A DNA stretch of 5,959 nucleotides from Acinetobacter sp. (GTDB taxonomy: Bacteria > Pseudomonadota > Gammaproteobacteria > Pseudomonadales > Moraxellaceae), in NCBI GenBank assembly GCA_030523805.1, contig JAUNHS010000051.1, forward strand, positions 1 to 5,959, read 5' to 3'. The position numbers and the translations under genes were made by a program. The notes below the pieces were generated by a model. That model made no database searches. It had not been told where the DNA came from and saw only the letters and a program-made list of their open reading frames with translations. Shown here one piece after another: positions 1-5,948 of the stretch. Position 1 is the first letter of the stretch. Each line of letters starts with the position of its first letter.

Positions 1-16
1 CGCTTTTGGTTTTATC

Positions 17-51
17 ATGATTTGGATTGGTTGGAAATAATCCAAAATCAT
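17..51. repeat. Imperfect inverted repeat (hairpin 1)
   Basis: Positions 17-28 pair with 39-51 to give a 12-bp stem with a single bulged A at 47 and a 10-base loop (GGTTGGAAAT). No T-run follows on either strand, so it is not a standard intrinsic terminator. It sits four bases from a second hairpin at 55-92. Confidence 0.55.
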
Positions 52-54
52 CAC

Positions 55-92
55 GCATAGTACATTAAAACCGTTATTTTAATGGACTATGC
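55..92. repeat. 16-bp inverted repeat (hairpin 2)
   Basis: Positions 55-70 and 77-92 are complementary at 15 of 16 positions, with the loop CCGTTA. The outer arms are GCATAGT and ACTATGC, and the inner part is ATTAAAA/TTTTAAT. It lies about 34 bases past the Nif3 stop codon. It could stop transcription, protect an mRNA 3' end, or be a dispersed palindromic repeat. Neither side has the T-run expected of an intrinsic terminator. The eight-T run on the minus strand (124-117) comes before the hairpin in the direction of transcription, so it cannot serve as one. Confidence 0.6.
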
Positions 93-125
93 TAAAATAA
101 AATGATTTATTGAATTAAAAAAAAC

Positions 126-899
126 TTAAATCGGATTATGCAACTCAATATAATGGTGCGTGATGCCAAATTGTTTCGCCAATGCTTCACCTAAACGCTG
201 TACACCATAACGCTCTGTCGCATGATGCCCACACGCATAATAATGTACATCTAACTCTTTAGCTTCATAAAAAGTACGTTCGCTCACTTCACCTGAAATA
301 AACGCATCGCAACCCATCGCAGCCGCTTGGTGAATATAATCCTGTGCTGCACCTGTACAAAAACCAACCTTTTGAATGTGTGTTTTATTTGCTGCCAAAT
401 GCAAAATCGGTGTATCACTATGTTCTACTTGAATGGCTTGGCGTAATAATTGCTGAAATTCCTGTGCCGATAAAGGCTGTGCTAACAGACCAATTTGTCC
501 AATTGGGTGCTTATCCTGTGCGTTTAAATGTTGTAAATCGCTCAATCCTAAGCGTTCGGCAATGGCAACATTATTCCCCCAAGTTTGATGAGCATCTAAA
601 GGAAGATGATAGGCAATCAGCGATAAATCGTGTTGCATCAAGGCTTTAATCCGCTTGCCTTTCATGCCTGTTAATACATCGGCTTCGCCTTTCCAAAAGT
701 AACCATGATGCACCAATAACGCATCTGCACCGAGTTGAATAGCTTGCTCAATCGCATCTAATGATGCAGTTACTGCTGTGGCAAGGGTCTGAATGTGTGC
801 CTTACCTTCAACTTGTAAACCATTGGGTGCATAATCTTTAAACTCAGTCGTTTTTAATTGCTGATCGCACCATGTAATGATGTCGTGTAGCTGTGCCAT
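126..899 (-). CDS. Nif3-like (YbgI/DUF34) dinuclear metal-centre protein
   Basis: This 257-residue protein is a full-length member of the short Nif3/YbgI family (E. coli YbgI is about 247 residues), which lacks the inserted middle domain of longer relatives. Family hallmarks are in order: YAPNGLQVEG (23-32), the metal-binding HHG at H64-H65 in LLVHHG, YHLPLDAH (97-104, with H98 and D102), SGEVSER (202-208), and the C-terminal GHHATE, where H225 and E229 fit the second metal-ligand pair. Known structures are hexameric toroids with two metal ions per subunit. The 'GTP cyclohydrolase 1 type 2 homolog' label is a database name rather than a proven activity, so the cellular role is open. It is probably cytoplasmic; no signal peptide is seen. 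The ATG at 899-897 is supported by AGGA (908-905) five bases upstream. It is divergent from the TonB receptor gene and transcribed alone in this window. Confidence 0.95.
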   Translation of the reverse strand: MAQLHDIITWCDQQLKTTEFKDYAPNGLQVEGKAHIQTLATAVTASLDAIEQAIQLGADALLVHHGYFWKGEADVLTGMKGKRIKALMQHDLSLIAYHLPLDAHQTWGNNVAIAERLGLSDLQHLNAQDKHPIGQIGLLAQPLSAQEFQQLLRQAIQVEHSDTPILHLAANKTHIQKVGFCTGAAQDYIHQAAAMGCDAFISGEVSERTFYEAKELDVHYYACGHHATERYGVQRLGEALAKQFGITHHYIELHNPI

Positions 900-931
900 A
901 AAATTCCTAAAACGATAATCTTAAAAAAGCT

Positions 932-937
932 ATTATA
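932..937 (-). promoter_or_regulatory. Candidate -10 box for the Nif3 gene
   Basis: The minus strand reads TATAAT at 937-932, a perfect consensus -10, which would start transcription near 925 and give a leader of about 25 bases. No good -35 box is found 16-18 bases upstream (the sequence there is near CGAAAT), so the assignment rests on one hexamer in AT-rich DNA. Confidence 0.35.
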
Positions 938-1086
938 ACGAGATTTATGCAGCAATTTCGTATTAAAACTAAACAAATAAACCTGATTGATGGATAAATG
1001 GTGTAATTTAACATCGTTTTTTGTTATTAATTGATATATTATAACGTAATTTTTAGTCAGATGATGACGGTCTTATTTTTAGTTTT

Positions 1087-1090
1087 AGGA
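1087..1090 (+). promoter_or_regulatory. Ribosome binding site that fixes the receptor start
   Basis: AGGA lies six bases before the ATG at 1097, and the protein then begins with a classical signal peptide. An upstream in-frame TTG at 1031 and ATGs at 1061 and 1064 lack a comparable site and would place extra residues ahead of the Lys-Arg that opens the signal peptide. Confidence 0.75.
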
Positions 1091-1096
1091 TTTACC

Positions 1097-3202
1097 ATGA
1101 AACGTTCTCTACTCTCCCAGTCTATTTTTTGCACGATGTCGTTTGGCGTATTGGTCAATACGGCTTGGGCAAATACGCATACACACCCAACTCAGCAATT
1201 AGAAACTATTGTGGTACAAGCCCAAGATGGCGATGAAAGTTTAACCACTAATACATCTGCAACAAAATTTGCACACGATGTGCTAGATGTACCATTTAGC
1301 CGAGCATTAGTGAGCAAAGAGCAATTACAACAACAAGATATTCAGCGAATTGATGACGCAATCCATCATGTGAGTGGCGTGTTTCATCAAACCAATTACG
1401 GTGGTGGATTTTGGGAAAATTATTCATTCCGTGGCTTTGGCACAGACCCTGATATGGGGGCAACGCTTATTCGTAATGGTTTAAGTGCCAATCGTGGTAT
1501 TAGTTCACCGAAAGACCCTGTTAATATTGAATCTTTAGACTTTTTAAAGGGTGCAGCGACTGCCATTTATGGACGTGGTGAAGTGGGCGGGGCGTTGAAT
1601 GTCAGCAGTAAAAAGCCACAATGGCATCATGCCGGTGAAATCAATGCTCGTGTGCAAAGTGAAGAGCAATACCGTTTAAGTTTTGAACATACAGCACCAT
1701 TGCATGAGCAATTGGCGTATCGCATTGCACTTTCGGGGGAGCATAATCAAAGTTTCCGAGATTATGTGTACAGCAAGCAATTATTTGTATCGCCACAATT
1801 GTCTTGGAAAGTGTCTGAACAGACGCAACTTGATTTTGATAGTGAGTTTTTACAACGCAATGCCTTATTTGACCGTGGTGTGAGTACGGTGAATGGTCAA
1901 TTTGTCATGAATCCACGCACTTATACAGGCGAACCAGATGATGATGAAAATGTGTTAAAAGACCAATTTTATCAATTACGTTTAAATCATCAATTAGGCA
2001 CAGATTGGCAATTAAAATCAGCAGTGAGCCATAAGCACACGCATTTAACAGGCACATCTAGCGAAGCACGTCGTATGCTTGATGCAGAAACTTTATCACG
2101 CTTTCGTCGCCATAGAGACAATGAAAGCCGAGATACATTGGCACAAACGGAAATTTTAGGTTCATTTGATGGTTTTGGAGCAAAGCACGATGTAGTGATT
2201 GGGGCAGAAGTTGGGCAGTTGGATTATACGCAAAAATTATGGCGAATTAATCACTCAACGGCAAATCCGAACACCATTAATATTTACGCACCGCAATATA
2301 ATGTTTATTTGCCAGCCATGCCGTTAAATGCCAATTATTTAGAGCAACAACGCTATGCTGCCATCAATCTGCAAGATCAAATATTTTTCAATCATCAATG
2401 GAGCATTTTGGCTGGGGTGCGTTTTGATTATGTGAAACAACGTTTTGATGATTATAAAGCTCAAAAAACAGGCGATAAAACACATCAGCAATGGAGTCCA
2501 CGTTTGGGTGTGAATTATCATGTTAATGATCAATGGTCTGCCTATGCCAATTTGGGGCAATCCTTTGCGATGAATAGCCGTTTAGATCGTTTGGGGCAAA
2601 GTTTTGCTCCTGAACGTGGTACAAATTATGAAGTGGGCGTGAAATATCAACCGAATACACAAAGTTTAATCAGTGTTGCCGTATTCAATGCCGATAAACG
2701 CAATGTTTTAACTACTGACCCTGTGGATAGCAGTTATTATACCACTGCTGGTAAAGTAGGTAGCCGTGGGCTAGAGTTAGATGTAAATTATGCGGTGAGC
2801 GATCGTGTACAAGTGAATGCACATTATGCTTATACCGATGCACAAGTGAAGCAAGACCCTGTATTGGCAAAAGGAGCTCGTTTAAGCAATATTCCAAAAC
2901 ATAGTGCGACATTGTCTGGTCATTATGAATTTTTACAACAAGATGAACGCAAAGCAGGTGTCGGTGCAAGTGTGGCTTATGTTGGCGAGCGTAGTGGGCA
3001 TTATGAAGACATTGGCTTTAATTTGCCTGCTTATACCTTACTCAATGCTCATGCGTATTATGCACCATCAGCACGTTCACGTTATCAGTTGAACATTCAT
3101 AATGTGTTGAATAAAGACTATTATTTGGCAAGTTATAGCAATATGTGGGTGCAGCCAGGCGAACCATTGAATGCGAGTATATCGGCACAGTGGAAATTCT
3201 AA
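1097..3202 (+). CDS. TonB-dependent siderophore-type outer-membrane receptor
   Basis: The 701-residue protein imports a ligand across the outer membrane using TonB-ExbBD energy; a ferric siderophore is the likeliest class. Residues 1-25 form a signal peptide (KR, hydrophobic core, cleavage after AWA). A TonB-box-like ETIVV follows at 36-40. The plug, about 55-180, carries the usual pattern: DVPFSRALVSKEQL, a DAIHHVSGV stretch, SFRGFG, a NIESLDFLKGAATAIYGRGE segment and GGALNVSSKKP. The rest alternates in beta-strand style to a C-terminal phenylalanine (ISAQWKF). The end region has NKDYYLASYSNMW and PGEP, typical of the ferrichrome/ferrioxamine-type branch. The frame is intact and the length is normal. 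No siderophore-synthesis, ABC-transporter or reductase genes are adjacent, so it is an orphan receptor whose ligand cannot be named. Iron control is expected from the family, but no clear Fur box is seen. Confidence 0.92.
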   Translation: MKRSLLSQSIFCTMSFGVLVNTAWANTHTHPTQQLETIVVQAQDGDESLTTNTSATKFAHDVLDVPFSRALVSKEQLQQQDIQRIDDAIHHVSGVFHQTNYGGGFWENYSFRGFGTDPDMGATLIRNGLSANRGISSPKDPVNIESLDFLKGAATAIYGRGEVGGALNVSSKKPQWHHAGEINARVQSEEQYRLSFEHTAPLHEQLAYRIALSGEHNQSFRDYVYSKQLFVSPQLSWKVSEQTQLDFDSEFLQRNALFDRGVSTVNGQFVMNPRTYTGEPDDDENVLKDQFYQLRLNHQLGTDWQLKSAVSHKHTHLTGTSSEARRMLDAETLSRFRRHRDNESRDTLAQTEILGSFDGFGAKHDVVIGAEVGQLDYTQKLWRINHSTANPNTINIYAPQYNVYLPAMPLNANYLEQQRYAAINLQDQIFFNHQWSILAGVRFDYVKQRFDDYKAQKTGDKTHQQWSPRLGVNYHVNDQWSAYANLGQSFAMNSRLDRLGQSFAPERGTNYEVGVKYQPNTQSLISVAVFNADKRNVLTTDPVDSSYYTTAGKVGSRGLELDVNYAVSDRVQVNAHYAYTDAQVKQDPVLAKGARLSNIPKHSATLSGHYEFLQQDERKAGVGASVAYVGERSGHYEDIGFNLPAYTLLNAHAYYAPSARSRYQLNIHNVLNKDYYLASYSNMWVQPGEPLNASISAQWKF

Positions 3203-3219
3203 TATAAATTTTGCTTGAT

Positions 3220-3256
3220 AAAAACGCTTAAAATACATCATTTTAAGCGTTTTTTT
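3220..3256 (+). terminator. Rho-independent terminator of the receptor gene
   Basis: A perfect 15-bp stem (3220-3234 with 3240-3254, core CGCTTAAAAT/ATTTTAAGCG) and the five-base loop ACATC run into seven Ts (3250-3256). It begins 17 bases after the receptor stop codon and separates this gene from lysO on the same strand. The opposite strand has a five-T run, so some activity in both directions is possible, but no gene would need it. Confidence 0.9.
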
Positions 3257-3258
3257 AT

Positions 3259-3286
3259 TTGCAAAAGGGTCAAAATTAATTACACT
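3259..3286 (+). promoter_or_regulatory. Candidate lysO promoter
   Basis: TTGCAA (3259-3264) and TACACT (3281-3286) are 16 bases apart, and each matches four of six consensus bases. The predicted start near 3293 leaves a leader of about 30 bases, too short for a lysine riboswitch. Support comes mainly from position, right after the terminator of the gene before. Confidence 0.4.
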
Positions 3287-3323
3287 AGCAACTGTCTTTT
3301 ATCATTTAAATTTTGAGTATGTC

Positions 3324-4247
3324 ATGATGTTACTTGGCATTTTAGAAGGGTTGAGCATTGTACTTGTGCCGATGTTGCTCGGCTATGCTTTGGTCATTAA
3401 AAACGCACGTTATTTGAATTATATCAATCACATAGTGATGTTATTACTATACGTTATTTTATTTGTGATGGGCGTTGCTTTGGGGCAATTGGATAATTTA
3501 GCCAGCACACTTCCAATGATTGCCGTATCGGCATTGACGTTTAGTGTGTGTATTCATGCGTGCAATATTGCAGGTTTAATGGCATACGATCGTTATGCTC
3601 CTGTGGTGAGCCAAGCGACACAGCAGGATTTGCCACCACGTTGGCGATTATTGCTAGATAGTTGTAAGCTATGTTCTATGGTGCTGTTGGGTGGCGTGGT
3701 AGGCTATTATAGTAAAGGTACATTAAATATTCCTTTTGGAACAAGCACTTATGTATTAATTGCTTTGATTTTCTTTGTCGGTATTCAGTTGCGAAATAAT
3801 GGCATTGCATTAAAAGATGTGATTTTTAACCGCCGTGGTTTAATCACAGGAGCAATTTTCATTGTTACATCATTATTAGGTGGTGGCATTGCGGCATGGT
3901 GTTTAGATTTGCCCATCACGCAGGCTTTGGCGATTGCATCAGGTTTTGGTTGGTATTCGCTGTCTAGCGTGATTATTCACGATGCGTGGGGAGCGGTGTT
4001 TGGCAGTATTGCGTTTTTCAATGATTTATCTCGTGAAATTTTGAGCTTATTTATCATTCCATTTTTTATGCAACGCTATCGCTCTACCGCTGTTGGTGTG
4101 GCAGGGGCGACAGCGTTAGATTGTACATTGCCAATTATTCAACGTGCAGGTGGGATAGATGTTGTGCCATTAGCCATTAGTTTCGGCTTTGTAACCAATA
4201 TTGTGCCACCTATTTTAATGGTATTTTTTGCATCTATTCCATTATAA
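3324..4247 (+). CDS. lysO: LysO-family (DUF340/YbjE) L-lysine exporter
   Basis: This 307-residue inner-membrane protein resembles E. coli LysO (YbjE, about 299 residues), which exports L-lysine and the toxic analogue thialysine. Hydrophobic segments lie at about 5-25, 33-53, 61-85, 114-129, 140-156, 172-194, 223-248 and 281-304. Motifs I recognise from the family are LDNLAS (56-61), GIQLRNNG (153-160), NRRGLI (169-174), ASGFGWYSLS (205-214), AFFNDLSREI (230-239) and RSTAVGVAGATALDCTLP (253-270), followed by QRAGG. D266 in the GATALD motif is a membrane-embedded acidic residue and a plausible transport residue. The start is ATG 3324 or the adjacent ATG 3327; only a weak GAG (3315-3317) precedes them. 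In E. coli the gene is lysine-responsive through ArgP; no such site can be called here. It is unlinked to lysine synthesis genes and shares its terminal palindrome with the convergent acyltransferase gene. Confidence 0.9.
   Translation: MMLLGILEGLSIVLVPMLLGYALVIKNARYLNYINHIVMLLLYVILFVMGVALGQLDNLASTLPMIAVSALTFSVCIHACNIAGLMAYDRYAPVVSQATQQDLPPRWRLLLDSCKLCSMVLLGGVVGYYSKGTLNIPFGTSTYVLIALIFFVGIQLRNNGIALKDVIFNRRGLITGAIFIVTSLLGGGIAAWCLDLPITQALAIASGFGWYSLSSVIIHDAWGAVFGSIAFFNDLSREILSLFIIPFFMQRYRSTAVGVAGATALDCTLPIIQRAGGIDVVPLAISFGFVTNIVPPILMVFFASIPL
4242..4247. other. Palindromic TTATAA holding the stop codons of both convergent genes
   Basis: TTATAA reads TAA for lysO on the plus strand (4245-4247) and TAA for the acyltransferase gene on the minus strand (4244-4242). 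The coding regions therefore overlap by six bases. No terminator hairpin is visible around the junction, so each transcript probably runs into the other gene. Confidence 0.9.
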
Positions 4248-4877
4248 ATCTTGCAGTGGTTGCGATAGGCGTGAGCGATGTTTGGGCTGAATGTGTTGAA
4301 AATATTGATAAAGTTGTGGTAAATCGTGGTCTATATCGCCTGTTGGATAAAATGGTGCTAAAAAGCGAATTTGTTTACTTTGATAATCCATTGCCACAGG
4401 TAAAATCGGCACATTTGCACCCAATGCCAAATAATAAAATCCTGTTTTCCATTGTTTGCTATAATCTCGTGTGCCTTCAGGTGCAAGTCCGATAAACATT
4501 TGTTCGGCTTGCACCAAACGCTCAATGCTGGCATTGAGAGTAGAACCTTTCTTTTCACGGTCTATGGCAATCACGCCTGCCCAACGTAAAAATGATGCCA
4601 ACACAGGAATGCGAAATAATTGCTTTTTACCCATGATTTTTACATCTAAATCCAAAGCCAATAACACAGGCAAGGCGAATAAACCATCATAATTAGACGT
4701 GTGGGGAACGCCAATCAGTACAGCTTTGAGAATGTTGGGAATTGCCCCGACAGCTTGCCAACCTGTGCATTTGGCAAAAAATGCAGCAATTATTCTAGTG
4801 ATTTTGCTATGTCGTTTAGGTACATTTTGCCCTAAATCGTGGTGATGTAGTGGTTTGAGTGATGAAGCGTGTGGCAT
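4242..4877 (-). CDS. PlsC-like 1-acylglycerophosphate / lysophospholipid acyltransferase family protein
   Basis: This 211-residue protein carries the four glycerolipid-acyltransferase motifs in order. They are the catalytic HX4D as HTSNYD (H59, D64), AIDR (104-107), the substrate-binding APEGTR (132-137, E134) and VPILPVAM (156-163). Such enzymes transfer an acyl chain from acyl-ACP or acyl-CoA to a lysolipid, usually at the inner face of the inner membrane. The protein is shorter than typical PlsC (about 240-250 residues) and has no long N-terminal membrane helix. It may therefore be a side-branch enzyme rather than the housekeeping PlsC; the acceptor is unknown. The N-terminus holds an HHHD stretch before the domain. 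ATG 4877 has no visible Shine-Dalgarno, but no other in-frame start precedes the HX4D motif, and a good promoter lies 50 bases upstream. Its last six bases overlap lysO. Confidence 0.88.
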   Translation of the reverse strand: MPHASSLKPLHHHDLGQNVPKRHSKITRIIAAFFAKCTGWQAVGAIPNILKAVLIGVPHTSNYDGLFALPVLLALDLDVKIMGKKQLFRIPVLASFLRWAGVIAIDREKKGSTLNASIERLVQAEQMFIGLAPEGTRDYSKQWKTGFYYLALGANVPILPVAMDYQSKQIRFLAPFYPTGDIDHDLPQLYQYFQHIQPKHRSRLSQPLQDL

Positions 4878-4927
4878 AGTTTTCAGGCGTATTTTGTGCT
4901 GTACATGGAATTTGAATAATATGAATG

Positions 4928-4956
4928 ATTGTATAATAATCCTATACCTTATTCAA
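4928..4956 (-). promoter_or_regulatory. Sigma-70-type promoter for the acyltransferase gene
   Basis: On the minus strand, TTGAAT (4956-4951) and TACAAT (4933-4928) are separated by exactly 17 bases, matching four and five of the six consensus positions. The predicted start near 4921 gives a leader of about 43 bases. Because the lgt terminator lies just upstream, the acyltransferase gene is probably its own transcription unit. Confidence 0.6.
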
Positions 4957-4987
4957 ACCTTAAGTAAACCAAAGGCAAATTCAACGC

Positions 4988-5017
4988 AAAAAATAAGGAG
5001 CTGAATGCTCCTTATTT
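4988..5017 (-). terminator. Rho-independent terminator of lgt
   Basis: An 11-bp stem (4991-5001 with 5007-5017, core AAGGAGC/GCTCCTT) and the loop TGAAT (ATTCA on the transcribed strand) run on the minus strand into six Ts (4993-4988). It starts 26 bases after the lgt stop codon. This means nothing is co-transcribed downstream of lgt here. Confidence 0.88.
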
Positions 5018-5043
5018 ATTTAAAATGATTAGAAAAAATATGC

Positions 5044-5838
5044 TTATTTCACATCATAAATTTTCTTTTGATACGCATATACCATTAAAATGATACCCAT
5101 CACAATCATTGGAATGGTTAAAACTTGCCCTTTGCTGAGCCAAGCAATAAATAATTGCCCTTGATCTGGTTCACGGAAAAATTCCACCACAAAGCGAGCA
5201 ATGCCATAACCGATTAAAAATAATGCAGAAACAGCCATGCGTGGGCGTGGTTTGCTACTAAACCACCACAGCAAAATAAATAACAATAAACCTTCGCCAA
5301 ATGCTTGATAGAGCTGTGAAGGGTGGCGTGCCAGCTGATCGACGTGTGGGAATACCATTGCCAAAGGATAATCGCTATTGACCACAGGTCGTCCCCAGAG
5401 TTCTCCACCAATGAAATTGCCTAAACGACCAAACATTAGACCTGTTGGTACGCATGGTGCGATAAAATCCAAAGTTTCAAACCAGCTTTTTTGATATTTT
5501 TTACACCAAAAGAGCATGGCAATAATCACGCCTAAAAAACCGCCGTGAAAGCTCATGCCGCCTGTCCACACTTGAACCAGCCATAATGGATTTTGTAAAA
5601 ATTGCTCAAAACCATAGAATAAAACGTAACCAATACGTCCACCTAAAATGACCCCTAAAGCACCAAAAAAGACTAAATCAGACACCATTTCAGGATTCCA
5701 ATGTTCACGCTTTTTGGCACGATATGTCGCCAAAAACCATGCAAAACCAAATGCCAGCAAATACATAATGCCGTACCAATGGATTTGTAAAAAGCCTAAA
5801 TCTAAAGCAACAGGATTGATATTTGGATAAGTAAGCAT
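5044..5838 (-). CDS. lgt: Prolipoprotein diacylglyceryl transferase
   Basis: Lgt moves a diacylglyceryl group from phosphatidylglycerol to the lipobox cysteine of prolipoproteins, the first step of lipoprotein maturation at the inner membrane. The 264-residue protein has about seven hydrophobic segments and the family's key features: HWYG (Y22), GGRIGYVLFY (67-76), GGMSFHGG (93-100, H98), the signature GRLGNFIGGELWGR (137-150; R138, N141, E146, G149), RHPSQLYQ (171-178) and RFVVEFFREPD (215-225; R215, E219). In the signature, the asparagine two residues before the glutamate is Gly144. I start at ATG 5838 because the protein then begins MLTYPNINP, the usual Lgt N-terminus, with GGA (5848-5846) seven bases upstream. 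ATG 5850 (four residues longer) and GTG 5859 (seven longer) lack a ribosome site. thyA, often next to lgt, does not follow; a terminator does. Confidence 0.95.
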   Translation of the reverse strand: MLTYPNINPVALDLGFLQIHWYGIMYLLAFGFAWFLATYRAKKREHWNPEMVSDLVFFGALGVILGGRIGYVLFYGFEQFLQNPLWLVQVWTGGMSFHGGFLGVIIAMLFWCKKYQKSWFETLDFIAPCVPTGLMFGRLGNFIGGELWGRPVVNSDYPLAMVFPHVDQLARHPSQLYQAFGEGLLLFILLWWFSSKPRPRMAVSALFLIGYGIARFVVEFFREPDQGQLFIAWLSKGQVLTIPMIVMGIILMVYAYQKKIYDVK

Positions 5839-5845
5839 AATGCTG

Positions 5846-5848
5846 TCC
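5846..5848 (-). promoter_or_regulatory. Weak ribosome binding site favouring the ATG at 5838
   Basis: GGA on the minus strand (5848-5846) is seven bases from ATG 5838. It overlaps the alternative ATG at 5850-5848, so the two starts could not use the same layout. The other candidates have no purine-rich sequence before them. Confidence 0.45.
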
Positions 5849-5864
5849 ATAACATACACAGAAT

Positions 5865-5948
5865 GAGCGTATTGTAATTTAAATTATGAAGATAAAGTAG
5901 TGGCAAAGTGTATGTGCTGTGTTGTGATGGTTAATTTATTATACGCTC
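5865..5948. repeat. Inverted octamer pair GAGCGTAT / ATACGCTC
   Basis: GAGCGTAT at 5865-5872 and its exact reverse complement at 5941-5948 are separated by 68 bases. The right copy overlaps the first bases of the candidate lgt -10 box. It could be a pair of operator sites or chance. No gene is assigned in 5860-5959. A plus-strand frame that could begin at ATG 5912 or 5927 (MVNLLYARVDV) runs off the right edge but has no ribosome site. Confidence 0.4.
5938..5943 (-). promoter_or_regulatory. Candidate -10 box for lgt
   Basis: TATAAT reads on the minus strand at 5943-5938, about 100 bases before the lgt start. Its -35 box would fall beyond the window, so the promoter cannot be confirmed. A second option nearer the gene is TTGCCA (5906-5901) with TTAAAT (5882-5877), spaced 18. 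Confidence 0.3.

Larger units (their letters stand above)
1..125. other. Left-edge region with an unresolved neighbouring gene end
   Basis: No complete gene lies here, and two edge fragments compete. On the plus strand, positions 2-40 read AFGFIMIWIGWK then TAA. This hydrophobic tail would suit the last membrane helix of a transporter; a faint likeness to DMT/RarD C-termini is only an impression. On the minus strand, an ATG at 58-56 opens a frame to the window edge beginning MRDDFGLFPTNPNHDK, with A/T-rich third positions like the real genes. It has no Shine-Dalgarno sequence, and its ATG lies inside a hairpin stem. The two overlap at 40-58 and are unlikely both to be real. The plus-strand tail would make a convergent pair with the Nif3 gene, with the hairpins between them. 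A third frame (plus, 1-60, ending HHA then TAG) is also open. I cannot decide between them. Confidence 0.3.
900..1096. promoter_or_regulatory. Divergent intergenic region, Nif3 / TonB receptor
   Basis: This 197-base AT-rich gap must hold the promoters of both flanking genes, which point away from each other. On the plus strand the best -10-like strings are TATTAT (1037-1042) and TATAAC (1041-1046), both without a convincing -35 at the right distance. I looked for a Fur box because the receptor is probably iron-regulated. The best window, near 1029-1047, matches the 19-base GATAATGATAATCATTATC consensus at only about 10 positions, which AT-rich DNA can give by chance. A GATAAT at 914-919 stands alone. 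Confidence 0.5.

Noticed and set aside
117..124. Eight-T run on the minus strand as a terminator of the Nif3 gene
   Set aside because: No stable stem precedes it in the end of the coding region; the hairpins lie after it in the direction of transcription.
344..649. Plus-strand open frame of 101 codons inside the Nif3 gene
   Set aside because: It lies wholly opposite a protein with intact family motifs, shows no recognisable domain and has no ribosome binding site; it is a shadow of the real frame.
1029..1047. Possible Fur box upstream of the receptor
   Set aside because: Only about 10 of 19 bases match the consensus, which is expected by chance in AT-rich DNA.
2339..2969. Minus-strand open frames inside the receptor gene
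   Set aside because: They are antisense to the beta-barrel coding region, have no family likeness and lack ribosome sites.
3287..3323. Lysine riboswitch before lysO
   Set aside because: The space between the preceding terminator and the start codon is far too short for the roughly 170-base L-box aptamer, and no such fold is seen.
4256..4692. Plus-strand frames opposite the acyltransferase gene
   Set aside because: The minus-strand reading contains all four acyltransferase motifs; the plus frames have no support.
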